From: Tenrec ecaudatus | Lineage: Eukaryota; Chordata; Mammalia; Afrosoricida; Tenrecidae | DNA: 64,000 bases | Reading direction: 5' to 3' | Assembly: GCF_050624435.1 (NCBI RefSeq) | Contig: NC_134535.1 | Coordinates: forward strand, 124,421,731 to 124,485,730 | In this document: positions 36,495-48,454 of the stretch, in pieces | How positions within the stretch are numbered: the stretch's first letter is position 1 | Layout of the letters: every line of letters begins with the position of its first letter | Made by a program: the position numbers and the translations under genes | The notes under the pieces: generated by a model | Database searches by the model: none | The model's input: the letters and a program-made list of their open reading frames with translations, nothing else | Told to the model about the DNA's origin: nothing

Positions 36495-36686
36495 CAGTGG
36501 TTCTCAACCTGTGGGTTGCGACCCCTTTGGGGGTTCAAGCAACCCTTTCACAGAGGTCGCCTGATTCATAACAGTAGCAAAATTACAGCTATGAAGCAGC
36601 AACAAAAATAATTTTATGGTAGGGGTGTCACCACACATGAGGAACTGTATGAAAGGTTGTGGCATTAGGAAGGTTAAGAACCACTG
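36495..36686 (-). mobile_element. SPIN-type hAT MITE, nested in RTE
   Basis: 192 bases from cagtggttctcaacctgtgg to 'aggttaagaaccactg', with the terminal inverted repeats and subterminal 'gcgacccctttgggggttc' of the SPIN family. Flanks ctctaaat (36487-36494) and ctctaagg (36687-36694) are a 6-of-8 matching 8-base TSD. Non-autonomous: no transposase. Confidence 0.92.
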
Positions 36687-38222
36687 CTCTAAGGTGTACT
36701 CTGGCCTTACTTACTTCTAACATAGATCCATTTGTCCTTTTAGCAGTCCATGGTACTTTCAATATTCTTCTCCAGCATAGCAATTCAAATATATGTATTC
36801 TTCTACTGTCTTCTTTCTTCACTATCCAATGTTCACATGCATATGATGCAATGGAGAATACTATAGCTTGGGTCAGGCTCACCTTAATTCTTAAAGTGAT
36901 ACCCTTCCTCTTCAATACTCTAAAGAAGTCTTGTGCAGCAGATTTACATACTACAATACATCTTTTGATCTCTTGACTGCTGCTTCCAGGAGCATTGATT
37001 GTGGATCCACATATGACAAAATCATTCACAACTTCAACTTTTTTTCCATTTATCACGATGTTACCCATTGATTACCCACTTATGAAGATTTCGGTCTTCC
37101 TTACATTGAGTTGTAATCCACACTAAAGGCTATAATCCTTGATCTTCATCAGAAAATTTTCCAATTCCTCCTCACTTTCATCAAGCAAGGCTGTGTCATC
37201 TGCATACCGCAGCTTGTTAATAAGCTTTCCTCGAGTCCTGATACGGTACTCTTCTTTATATAATCCAGATTCTCTGATGATTTGTTCAGCATACAGATTA
37301 AACAAGTATGGTGAGAGGATACAACCTGTTGCACACCTTTCCATGTTTTAAACCATGCAGTACAGCCTTATTCTGTTGGCACAACTGCTTCTTGATCCAT
37401 GTACAAATTCTGAATGAGTGTGATGTGTTCTGGAATTCCCGTTCTTCTCAAGGCTATCCATAGTTTATTATGGTCCACTCAGTCAAATGCCTTTGCATAA
37501 GCATTGAAGCACAAGTAAACATCTTTCTGGTATCCTCTGCTTTGAGCCAAGATCCATCTGACATCAGCAATGGTATCCCTTGTTCCATGTCCTCTTCTGA
37601 ATTCGGCCTCGTCTTTTGGCAGCTCCTTGTCAATGTACTGCTGCACCCATTTTTGAAGGGTCTTCAGCAAAACTTTACCTACATGAGATATCAATGATAT
37701 TATTGTATAATTTGAGTATGCTGCTAGATCACCTTTCTTTGAAATTGGCAAAAATATGGTCCCTTACAATCAAGTGCCAATCTGTCTTTCAAATTTCCTG
37801 ACATAAATGAGTGAGTGTTTCCAGTGTTTCATCACCTTCTTGAAACATTTCAATTGGTACTCCCTCAATTCCTGGAGGCTTGTTTCTGTCTGATGCCTTC
37901 ACTGCAGCTTGAATTTCTTCCTTCAGTACCATTGGTTCTTGCTCATATGCTACCTCTTGAAGTGATGCAATGTTGACTAGTTATTTTGGGTACAGTGAAT
38001 CGGTATACTCTTTCCACTTTCTTTAGATGCTTCTTGCAAAATTCAATATTTTGCCTATAGAATCTTTCATAATTGCAACTTGAGACTCCAATTTTTCTTG
38101 AGTTCTTTCAGTTTAAGCTATGGTGAGAATGTTCTTCCTTTTTTGTTTTCTAACTCTAGGTCTTTGCACATTTTATTTTAATATTTTACTTTGTCTTCTT
38201 GAGTTGCCCCTTGAACTTTTCT

Positions 38223-38982
38223 TTTTAAATCATTTTATTGGGGGATAGTACAACTCTTATCACAATCCATACATACATCCATGTGTCAAGCACATTTGTA
38301 CATTTGTTGCCATCATCATTCTCAAAACATTTGCTTTCTACTTGAGCCCTTGGTATGACTCCTCATTTTGTCCCTCCTTCTCCACCCCACCTCCCTCACG
38401 AACCCTTGATAATTTATAAATTATTATTATTTTGTCATATCTTACACTGTCTGATGTCTCCCTTCACCCACTTTTCTGTTGTCCATCCTCCAGGGAGGGG
38501 GTTATATGTAGATCTTTGTAATCAGTTCCCTCTTTCTATCCTACCTTCCCCTTCCCCTCCTAGTATCGCTACTCTCACCACTAGCGCTGAGGGGTTTCTC
38601 TGTCCTGGATTCCTTGTGTTTCCAGTTCTTATCTGTACCAGTGTACATCCTCTGGTCTAGCTGGATTTATAAGGTAGAATTGGGATCATGATAGTCAGGG
38701 GGTGGGTGTGGGAGGAAGCATTAAAGAAGTAGAGGAAATTTGTAGGTCTCATTGTTGCTGCACTGCACCCTGACTGGCTCCTCTCCTCCCTGTGACCCTT
38801 CTGTAAGGGGATGTCCAGTTGCCTACAGATGAGCTTTGAGTCCTCACTCCGCACTACCCCTCATTCACAATGATAGGCCTGACACCCGATCCTGTGGACA
38901 CCTTGTGATCACATAGGCTGGTGTTCTTTTTCCAGGTGGGCTTTGTTGCCTCTCAGCTAGATGGCTGCTTGTTTACCTTGAA
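38223..38982 (-). mobile_element. L1 3' UTR, antisense, nested in RTE
   Basis: From 'ttttaaatcattttattggg' to 'gcttgtttaccttgaa', flanked by ccccttgaacttttct (38207-38222) and ccccttgagcttttct (38983-38998), a 16-base TSD with one mismatch. Confidence 0.93.
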
Positions 38983-39905
38983 CCCCTTGAGCTTTTCTAT
39001 TCAGCTCTTTGACTTTATCATTTCTTCCCTTTGTCGTAGTTATTCTATGATTAAGAGTAGTTTCAGTATCTCATGACATCCACTTTGATCTTTCTTTCCT
39101 TTCTTTTTAATTATCTTTGCTTTCTTCCTGAATGATGCTCTTGATGTCCTCCCACAGCTCATCAGGTTTTCTGTCATCAGTGTTCTGTGCAACTTTAACC
39201 TGAACTTATGTTTGAGCAATTGATGGTCTATTTCACAGTCAACCTCTGGCCTGGCTGTTGCTACTGGTGTTGAGCTTCTCCACCATCTCTTCCTACAGAT
39301 ATAGTCAATTTGATTTCTCGGTATTCCATTTGAAGAAGTACATGTTCATTGTGGCCCTTTGTTTTGTTAGAAAAGGTATTTGCTATGAACATTTCTTTGG
39401 TCTTGCAAAATTCTATATGTGATCTAACTTCATTTCTATCACTAAGGCCATATTTTCCAGAAACTACTCCTTCCTCTTTGTTTCCAACTTTTGCATTCTA
39501 ATTGCCAACAATTACAAATGCATTTTGATGACATATTTGATCAATTTCAGGTTGAATATGTTGGTAAGACTCTTCAAATTTCTTTATCACTAGCTTTGGT
39601 CATTGGTGCAGAAATCTGAATAAGAGTTGTATTGATTATGTTTCCTTGAAGGTGGATAGATATGATCCTATCACAGACAGCATAGCACTTCTAGATAGAT
39701 TTTGAAATGCGCTTTTTGACTTTGACAATGAATGCAACCCCATTCCTCTTGATTGTGCCATTCCCTGCATGGTAAACCATATGATTTCCTGATTCAAAAT
39801 GGTCAATACCAGTCCATTTCAGCTCACTAACACCCAGATTACCAATCTTTATGTGTTCTATTTCATTTTTTACTAATTCCAATTTTCCTAGATTCATATT
39901 TCATA

Positions 39906-40239
39906 TACTCTAAATTTTGATCATTAGATTAAAAAAACCCCCAACCCCCACCTGACCTGAAGGGAAAATTATCCAGGCTTTATTTATTTGGGAGTAATTT
40001 ACTCCTACTTAAAGACAGATTGCCCTACAGCTATGTACAAAAAGTTATAAAATTGTCCTTGTTTTATAATGATAAATTGAAAACATTAAAATTCTCCAAT
40101 TGAGCAAGGTATGCAAGGATCTTTCTAATGATGTTGTTAGACAGCGAGAGCAAAGCAATGTGCTAGGATATAAACAGAAGAACTGAATGACCATGCCACT
40201 AATGGAGAAGGGTGTTTTCACAAAATCAGTATTTTCCCT
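39906..40239. other. No feature recognised
   Basis: Short AT-rich stretch without a gene or named repeat. Confidence 0.5.
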
Positions 40240-40385
40240 AGGCCAGGTTGCATAGTGGTTATGAACTGGGCTGTGATCCACAAGGTCGTCAGTTCAAAAC
40301 CACTAACAGCTCCGTGGTGGAAAGATAGGGCTTTACCAGTGCATGGTGCTTCATCTGGTGGCTCCAGATCATACAAGTAGAGCAG
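40240..40385 (+). repeat. AfroSINE, 5' half
   Basis: tRNA-like head in sense: 'gttgcatagtggttatgaac' (A box) and 'aaggtcgtcagttcaaaacc' (B box); the body is lost after about 40385. Confidence 0.85.
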
Positions 40386-40586
40386 GATGAGGCAGCTTTT
40401 CCAGTTCACTTTGCTGCCTGAGCAATTTTGCTTTATCTTTTTTGCCCTTGACCCTTTTAAGTAGTTTCAACAATAAAAATTAAAATGCTTCATAATTATG
40501 TTTTATGTAACAGACTGACTTCTAATTTAAATGAGTATAGTATTGTAGCCTTTTCCCTTTGGATTGTATAAAACTCTTTCATTTGC

Positions 40587-41047
40587 TGTGGTAGTTGCAT
40601 AATTTTTTGCCAACTTGAAACTATAAATGTGTAGGGGTGGCGTCTAGCCTGTCAATCAGGTTACAGCCTGATGGTACCTCCTTACTGGCATGACCTGATC
40701 ATAAGGAGGGTCCTGGGAACCTCTCCCAGTTCCTCCTACCCTCTACCCTCATCTTCACCTAACTGTTGAGGAGCCATGCTGAGACTTGCATGAGCCCTGT
40801 GATGTGGCCACCTCTATTGGATCCACAAAGCTCGGTACCCATCGGCCTATGGTTTTCCTGCATCCTGCATCATTATGTGTGGCTGTGTGAGTCTGAAGAG
40901 GGACTTATGGACTAATATTGGACTTATGGAACTGATCTGGACTGGACTGGGATATTTGCTTAGTATATAAGTACTTCTTGATCTAAAGCTCTTACACATC
41001 TATGAATGCCACTGGATTTGTTTTTCTAGTCAACCTGGCCCAACACA
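40587..41047 (+). repeat. Solo ERVL-like LTR with exact 5-base TSD
   Basis: TG...CA element of 461 bases ('tgtggtagttgcataatttt' to 'ctggcccaacaca'), flanked by tttgc on both sides (40582-40586 and 41048-41052). A 5-base duplication and MLT2-like ends fit ERVL LTRs. No internal ERV sequence, so it is a solo LTR. Confidence 0.8.
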
Positions 41048-41067
41048 TTTGCTAAAAATGAAGAACA

Positions 41068-41153
41068 AGAACAAAATGAGGAGGAGGAAGAGAAGGAGAA
41101 GAAAAGAGGAAGGAAGGAAGGAAGGAGAAAGAAAGAAAGAGAAAGAAAGAGAG

Positions 41154-41188
<35 letters not shown>

Positions 41189-41200
41189 AAAAGAGGGGTT
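41068..41200 (+). repeat. Purine-rich simple repeat (GAAA/GGAA)n
   Basis: Strand-asymmetric A/G run containing several perfect gaaa units; the Lys/Glu-rich ORF across it is an artefact of this repeat. Confidence 0.95.
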
Positions 41201-41429
41201 TTTACTAAAAAGAGTTACATCATGTTCTATCATGTTCTCTATATATAGGATAGCTATAAGTCAGTATTGACTTGATAGGAGTAATTTTTTTTAGTTTATC
41301 TCCACTTATGTTGATCAAAAAATACTATGGAGCACTTAGTGAAAAACAAAATGCACCAAGGAAAAGATGCATGTCTGTCCTCATGCACCAGCTATTTTAT
41401 GCACTGTAATGAAATAGGGAAGGGAACTG

Positions 41430-41600
41430 AATGTGAGTGCACAACTCATTTTAAAGGAACATTAATCATGGGGGTGGGTGTGAAATGTTCTAAAATTGAT
41501 TGTGGTAATGATCATACAATTCTTCTTGATATGATTGAACGGTTGAATTGTATGATATGTGGAATATGTGACAATACAATGTAAAAAAGGGAAGAAAAGC
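41430..41600 (+). repeat. Old L1 3' end, sense
   Basis: 'gaaatgttctaaaattgatt gtggtaatgatcatacaatt' and 'gaattgtatgatatgtggaa' match the ancient L1M 3' end, followed by an A-rich tail. Confidence 0.75.
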
Positions 41601-42778
41601 AAACAAAAAAAGAAATAGGGAAGGGGGAAAGGAAAGAATAGGGTAAACTATACTGTAGGAGTCATAAGATGTGGTGGAAGCAAATTGTGGTTTTCTAATT
41701 GAGGATGGGTTCTGGGTGGGTAGGAACAGAATCCTGGAGGAAAGGAGCAGGCTCCCTTTTAGAAGATGCCTCCTGTCTGCTTCTGAAACACATCATTTGT
41801 ATCTTCATTCCCCTTTCTAACTGTGCAGGTCTGTTTGTTTCATTGTTTGATGGCCTGTCAAATCAGAAACTGATCTGCCTCATTGATAAACACTGACATT
41901 CATGAAAGGCTTTCATGAGTTTACTAAGTGGCACTTACTAAGCCTCTTAATCTTGAACGACATCAAAGATCCATCCTGCTGCCCCTCCCCCTTTAAATTA
42001 ATATGATCATTGTTCTTGGTCTTGACTCCTTCCTTGGGTTTCTTGCCAATGATGGTAAGTGCTAGTGTCTCCTCAGCACAAAAGAGGTACCACGTCTACA
42101 CTGAAGGGGCACACAAGCCACGCCAGGAATGGCAGCAGAGGGAGGAGGCCTATTAGTCGATTTTTGAAGCGTTATCTTCTTCCCATCAGTAATGAAGATC
42201 CCAAAGGCTCCACTACCATTGGCTTTATTCTAGTCACATAACATGGTCAACTCTACTTTCAGAAAACAGCTCGTCATCAGTCACATATCTAGTACCTTCT
42301 GACCCACAGGGCCCATCCTCTGGCACTATCGCTGACAATGCTCTGCTTCCATTCATTAAGTCTTCAGTATCTGACTATGTTTCTAAGCTTTGCATAAGGT
42401 TTTTAGTGGCTCCTTCCTCCCAAGTGGGGAACAAAGTCCTTTTTCTTTGTCTGTTCTTAGTCTGGAAGGTCCACTTAGAGTGAACCTGTTCAATTCGTGT
42501 GACCCACCTGGCATTTGAAATGCCAGTGACATCGCTTCCAGCATTACAGCCACATACAAGCCACCACAGTATGACAAACTGACAGATACGTGGTGATATC
42601 TTAGAGCAATAGTTTTAGGGGTCCATCCAGCCTCCATGGCTTCAAAAAGTCTAGAGTCCAGGAGCATTTGAAATTAATTCTGTTCTGCATTTTGCCCCTT
42701 TTCATCAGATTTCTTCTAAGGAATAGTTGACAAAAACATAACAATAACTGGGCACCATTCAGTTCTGGTTACATAGCA
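41601..42778. other. No gene; one possible old SINE
   Basis: 42400-42600 has a SINE-like look ('gtctggaaggtccacttaga', 'acaagccaccacagtatgac') and resembles an afrotherian SINE variant, but I cannot assign it safely. No coding sequence recognised. Confidence 0.4.
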
Positions 42779-43474
42779 AAGAAGGCCATTCTTTTTTTTT
42801 TTTTTATATAGAAAGCTCTTTCTTTTTTTGTTTTACATTTTATTAGGGACTCATACAACTCTTATCACAATCCATACATACATCAATTGTATAAAGCACA
42901 TCCGTACATTCTTTGCCCTAATCATTTTCAAAGCATTTGCTCTCCACTTAAGCCCTTTGCATCAGGTCCTCTTTTTTTCCCCCTCCCTCGCTGCTCCCTC
43001 CTCCCTCATGAGTCCTTGATAATTTATAGATTGTTATTTTGTCATATCTTGCCCTACCCGGAGTCTCACTCCCCCCCACCCCTTCTCTGCCGTCTGTCTC
43101 CCAGGGAGGAGGTCACATGTGGATCCTTGTAATCAGTTCCCCCTTTCCAACCCACTCACCCGGCACTCTCCCAGCATCGCCCCTCACACCCCTGGTCCTG
43201 AAGGTATCATCCACCCTGTATTCCCTGTGCCTCCAGCTCCCATATGCACCAGTGTACAACCTCTGCCCTATCCAGTCCTGCAAGGTAGAATTCAGATCAT
43301 GGTAGTTGTGGGGAGGAAGCATCCAGGATCTGGGGGAAAGCTGTGCTCTTCATCGATACTACATCGCACCCTGACCGACCCATCTCCTCTCCTAAACCCC
43401 TATGTGAGGGGATCTCCAGTGGCCGACAAATGGGCTTTGGGTCTCCACTCTGCACTTCCCCCTTCATTCACTAT

Positions 43475-43506
43475 GGTATATATATATATACATATATATA
43501 TATTTT
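43475..43506. repeat. TA-rich microsatellite
   Basis: Run of tatata with a single 'cata' break inside the L1 3' UTR. Confidence 0.9.
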
Positions 43507-43541
43507 GCATGATGCCTTATACCTGGTCCCTTTGGCACCTC

Positions 43542-44280
43542 GTGATCACACAGGCTGGTGTGCTTCTTCCATTTCTTCCATGTGGGCTTTGTTGCTTCTG
43601 AGCTAGATGGCCGCTTGTTCACTTTCAAGCCTTTAAGACCCCAGACACTATCTCTTTTGATAGCCGGGCACCATCAGCTTTCTTCACCACATTTGCTTAT
43701 GCACCCTTTTGTCTTTGGCGATCGTATCATGGAGGTGTGCAGCCAATGATATGATTTTTTTGTTCTTTGATGCCTGATAATTTATCCTTTTGGGGCCACG
43801 TGATCACACTGGCTGGTGTGTTCTTCCATGTGGGCTTTGTTGCTTCTGAGCTAGATGGCCGCTTGTTTATCTTCAAGCCTTTAAGACCCCAGACACTATC
43901 TCTTTTGATAGCTGGGCACCATCAGCTTTCTTCACCACATTTGCTTATGCACCCATTTGTCTTCAGCGATCGTATCATGGAGGTGTGCAGCCAATAATAT
44001 GATTTTTTGTTCTTTGATGCCTGATAACTGATCCCTTCAGGACCATGTGATCACACTGGTTGGTGTGTTCTTCCATGTGGGCTTTGTTGCTTCTGAGCTA
44101 GATGGCCGCTTGTTTATCTTCAAGCCTTTATGACCCCAGACACTATCTCTTTTGATAGCCGGGCACCATCAGCTTTCTTCACCACATTTACTTGTTCACC
44201 AGCTTTGGCTTCAGCAGTTGTGTCGGGAGGGTGAGCATCATAGAGTGCCAATTTGATAAAAGAAAGTATTCATGCATTGA
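43542..44280 (-). repeat. Three tandem ~250-base units within the L1 3' UTR
   Basis: Each unit starts 'gtgatcacac' and carries 'tgtgggctttgttgcttctg agctagatggccgcttgtt' and 'gccgggcaccatcagctttc ttcaccacattt'. Periods are 258 and 247 bases. The other L1 copies here have one unit. Confidence 0.95.
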
Positions 44281-44392
44281 GGGAGTGCTTGAGTAGAGGC
44301 CCACGGTCAAGAAGGCCATTCTTATCGAGGAAATTAACCATACATTTCATATTCTCCTCCTATTCCTGACTTTCTTTCCTATTGTTCTAGAC

Positions 44393-44603
44393 CAGGGGTT
44401 TGTAAGTTTTTGAAACCAAAGAGCCAATCCTTTCCCTCACAACAATTTTAAAATTACTTAAGAGCCCTAATATACTTTTACAACTAAATTATATCATCAT
44501 TATCTGTATAATATCTTTAATTTTTTCCTATTTTAATTCAGAACCACAAATATGTACTGAAAGAGTCACATAGAACTTTTGAGCTGCAGTTTGCTGACCC
44601 TTG
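44393..44603. mobile_element. hAT MITE with exact 8-base TSD
   Basis: Starts caggggtttgtaag, ends 'agtttgctgacccttg' (imperfect inverted ends), flanked by ttctagac on both sides (44385-44392, 44604-44611). The TSD fits the nTCTAGAn target of this hAT group. No ORF. It resembles OposCharlie1-like (OC1) non-autonomous elements; the family name is tentative. Confidence 0.85.
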
Positions 44604-44829
44604 TTCTAGACAAATAGACTGGTTGCACCTTGGATGGCTGCTTGTAAGATTTTAATACACCAGGGCATACACATTGACCAGAAACACTGAATATGTTATT
44701 AGACTCATTAACTTGGATGTCACTGAAATCATAACTAAACCTCCAAACCAAGAAACCAAAATCTCATGAGGCTTTTAGGTGTGTATATACACCCTTAGCA
44801 GCTACTTCTTTTTTTGGTCATTATTATAA

Positions 44830-45420
44830 CAACTTTTGTTGACTTAACCTGTGTGATCCTGCCATTAATCAACATGTTATCTTCATCACGTCCCTCCTCT
44901 CTCTGACCAATTGGGAACCACTAATAAACTTTGGTCTCGATACATTTGACTTTTTAGATATGTGATGGTAGACAATATCCTTTGGTGATTGACATAAATT
45001 GCTTAACATAATGTCTTCAAGCTCCATCCACACTGTAGTAGTCATGGAGCCTTCGTTTCTCCTATTGACTGAGCAGCATTCCATTGTACGTAGAGACCGT
45101 ACTTTGCTTACCCATTCCTTTGTTGATGGATGAGAGAGAAAGGTAAGCAGAATGTAGGCTGCTTCTACCTGTTGGTTACTGTGAATAGTGCTGCAGTGGA
45201 CATTGTTGTACAAGTCTCTGTCTGAGACTCTGCTTTCAAATTTTCCCTTGACCGAGGAATGGAATTGCTGGGTCGTACAGTAGTTAGTTCTCTTTTCATG
45301 TTTTGAGGATCTGTCACACTTTCCCACCAGAGCTGTACTATTTTGTATTCCCACCAGTCGAGGTGTTTGATACTTACTTGCTTCTTGCTTGCTCATCCTC
45401 AATGAGTTCTGGGAAACTAC
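44830..45420 (-). repeat. Old L1 3' region, antisense
   Basis: 'cataatgtcttcaagctcca tccacactgt', 'gagcagcattccattgtacg', 'ggaattgctgggtcgtacag' are antisense old L1 blocks. Confidence 0.75.
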
Positions 45421-46868
45421 AACAGCAGATGCTTTAAGAACTCTCTTTCATCTCTTCATACCCTAGAGAAATTCAACATGATGGCAGGCAGTAAACTGAG
45501 AAAAACAAACATCGGGAAATGCAGAAGTTGAAGCACTCCAAAAACCACACTTTTACCCACACAGAGTCCTTTTTCGGCTTTTTAGAAAACAGCAAAGTAT
45601 CACATTGAGCAATCTAACTGGTGTCCAAAAATAGAGGCCTGGGGAATCATTGTCTGAGCATCTTGGCCCGCAGACACAAGAAAGTATACCCCTGAGAGTT
45701 CCCAAAAGGCCTGTTGGCCTCACATACTGGCCATAATGAAACCTCACCTTGTGCTTCTCATGGTGAAGGGTAACCAGTGGTGAAGCGCAGATGTCCAAAG
45801 GCAGAATTTCCACCTCATGTTAGTTTGGTCAAAAATAAACTGACTAGCTTGTACTGTGGTTTTTCAATAGAAGTAGAGGAGGAAAGAAGGTAGTTAGTGA
45901 GGAAAATAACGAAAATACCTGAATGAAATCCCCCAAACTTGTTTTTCAATTTCACAAATTCCAAATCCCCACAAATAAACAGAATGTAATTTCCCTTTCT
46001 TTGAAAGGAGAAAGGTAAACAGAATATAGCTTTCTGAGAAATAAATACTTTCTAATACAGGACGGATTATGCTTTTATATTTTTTTTAAAAAAAGGACAA
46101 TATAAAAGTTTTGTACAACCACTCAGCAAGTTACCTGACTCTCAATTTTGTTAGAAAAAAAAGGGTCCCCCCTCTTTGGGAGCTAATGTGAAATATGAAT
46201 AACATCTTAACATCTCTGCTATCATGGCTTTGCTATGAGCCTTCAGCAAACCCATCTATTCACTGTTGCTAGAGTACAAAGCACCACCTCACCATCTCTG
46301 AGCAACTTTGTTAGGAAATAATTCTCTCTCAATGTCATGGATTTACTAAGTGGAAGAGCCAGATTTAGGCCTTAAGTATCTCTATTGGGGAAAAAAATGG
46401 GGAAAACCCACTAAAGGTGAGAAGAATGGATGTTGTATATTAGATTCTACTACAAAGATTAAAAAAAACAACCAATGTTTTCTCTAAGTTTTGGAAGCCT
46501 TTTATGTTATGAGGGAAGTATGAGAGGGCTATCCTGTGACTACAGCCAACTCTCTAATATTTTCCATGCACTCAGATTTAGCTCCAGATATGCACGTCCC
46601 ATACCCGTCCCACAAGAAATCCTAGAGGACAGTACAGAGTAATAAGACTAGCCTGGTCTTTCAAAAATGGACTTTTTAGTCTACAGACCTCGACAAACAT
46701 GAGAGGCCTTTCAACTTTGAGACGCCATTATTCTATGAGCCTTTGGCTTGCCTTTTATTGACATTTAATTCTCTGAGATTTTCATTTCACCCTTTATTTT
46801 TAAAGCTTTTGACAAAATTGTCAACTCCCAGAAGACAAGAACTAAAGAAGACATCATTGCTTCCCTTT
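45421..46868. other. No gene recognised
   Basis: AT-rich, several short A and T runs, one possible MIR scrap near 46310-46380. ORFs are short and unlike known proteins. Confidence 0.45.
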
Positions 46869-46883
46869 AAAGACCGGCATTAT

Positions 46884-47622
46884 CTAACTGAGAAACAACA
46901 AAGCCCACAAGGAAAATGCACACCAGCCTGTGAGATGACTAGGCGTCGAAGGGATCAGGTATCAGACATCAAAGACCAAAAAAAAAAAAAAATCACAGCA
47001 TTGTGAATGAGGGGCAGTGCAGAGTGGGGACCCAGGGCCCATCTGGGGGAAAGTGGACATCCCCTTGCAAAAGGGCTGCGGGGAGGTGACAGAGCCAGAG
47101 TGCAGTGTAGCAACGATGAAACATACAATTTTCCTCTAGTTCTTAAATGCTTCCTCCCCCCACTATCATGATCCCAATTCTACCTTACATATCCGGCTGG
47201 ACTGGAGGATGTACACTGGCACAGATAGGAACTGGAAATACAGGGAATCCAGGACAGATGAACCTCTCAGAATCAATGGTGAGAGTGGCGATATCAGGAA
47301 GGTAGAGGGAGGGTGAGGGAGAAAGGGGGAACAAATGACAAGGTCTACATATAACCTTCTCCCTGGGAGACGGACAGTGGAGAACTGGGTGAGGGAGATG
47401 TCAGTTGGTGTAAGATATGATAAAGTAATAATTATTTATAAATTATCAAGGGTTCAAAGGGAGGGTGGAGTGGGGAGAGAGGGGGAAAATGAGGAGCTGA
47501 TACCAAGGACTCAAGTAGAAAGCAAATGTTTTGAGAATGATGATGGCAGCATATGTATGAATGTGCTGGACACAAATGATGTATGTACGGATTGTATGAG
47601 CCCCTAAAATGATAAAAAAAAT
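46884..47622 (+). mobile_element. L1 3' UTR, sense, with TSD
   Basis: From 'caaagcccacaaggaaaatg' (about 46907) to 'tgagcccctaaaatgat' plus an A-rich tail. Flanks aaagaccggcattat (46869-46883) and aaagatcggccttat (47623-47637), 13 of 15 equal, are the TSD. Confidence 0.92.
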
Positions 47623-47637
47623 AAAGATCGGCCTTAT

Positions 47638-48454
47638 GTTATTTTCATAATGGGTTGTCAGTAAATATTAATCAATGAATGCATTTCAACTTTCAAAGGT
47701 AACATTCATAATTACTCATAAAAGCACCTTTTAAATTACTCCCACAGGGTCGAACAACAAAACAACTGATACAATAGATTTTTCCCTCTCCAATACCTTC
47801 ATTTTCAAGTAATAAATATCTAAAAATGTTTCATTTATGTTGGAGAACGTATGTTTTTTATAGAACACACGGACTGAAAACTAAAATTTTCAAAACAAAT
47901 GCAGCCATTGTACAAAATAGTTTTATGTGCACGTATTAGGTTTTGCCACCGTTATGTAAGTCTACCTTATAAGATGGTGAGCAGTAGGGCGTGGGGGATA
48001 AGAAAAATTCTGTTTCAGAAACCAATTGGAGCAATTGACACCATAGACACTTGCTGCATTTTATGCCCTGATGCCTGGTCTTATGGGTTTCCTAACACAC
48101 AGCATTTTATGTCTCTTTGGGACTTGACTCATAATAGACTCCCATCATTGAAATGAGAGAAAAACAGGCTGAGTAGGAATGTGGCCAATCCAGATTTTTG
48201 ACAAAACAAAGAGCTCCAAAGAAATCCATGTCTACATTTCAATTAAGATTTAAATAGTATTATTTACTGAGAAAATGGTCTCCCTTTTATTATGTGGGAG
48301 AGAAGTTCTGTCTGGCTGAAGTCATTTATTGAGTTTGTCTGATATACACAGCCAAACACAATTCTAAATGAAACAGTAATATAGTCAGGAAAATTCTCTG
48401 TAGCTTTGATAAAGATTTCTAAACAGATAGTGGCAAACCAATGAAGAGCTGTAA
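47638..48454. other. No gene recognised
   Basis: AT-rich single-copy-looking DNA with no recognisable exon. Confidence 0.45.

Larger units (their letters stand above)
36235..39905 (-). mobile_element. RTE LINE, near full-length ORF region, two insertions
   Basis: The best RTE copy in the window. After removing a SPIN MITE (36495-36686) and an L1 (38223-38982), about 2.7 kb of RTE remain in order. The endonuclease start is at 39897 reading down ('MNLGKLELVKNEIE', 'LGVSELKWTG', 'NGVAFIVKVK'), the RT is at 37750-36900 ('MPISKKGD', 'FRRGHGTRDTIADVRWILAQ', and the catalytic box in 'LRYADDTALL'), followed by the post-RT segment ('RRIHIFELLCWRRILKVPWT') and the tail at 36240. RTE elements encode one protein with an AP-type endonuclease and an RT and move by target-primed reverse transcription. 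This copy has several frameshifts and stops, so it is inactive. Confidence 0.92.
42794..44308 (-). mobile_element. L1 3' UTR, antisense, with triplicated module
   Basis: T-rich tail then 'acattttattagggactcat', running to 'tagaggcccacggtc'. A perfect 15-base TSD aagaaggccattctt lies at 42779-42793 and 44309-44323. Inside, one module occurs three times in tandem (about 43542-43799, 43800-44046, 44047-44280). 5'-truncated, no coding part. Confidence 0.93.

Noticed and set aside
41030-41270. Lys/Glu-rich and Phe/Ser/Leu-rich ORFs
   Set aside because: Both are read from the purine simple repeat; no protein family.
43542-44280. Tandem units considered as a satellite or CRISPR-like array
   Set aside because: The units are L1 3' UTR modules within one TSD-bounded insertion; there are no short repeats with unique spacers.
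44869-45402. 177-codon - strand ORF
   Set aside because: Lies in an old L1 3' region, which is noncoding; no recognisable domain.
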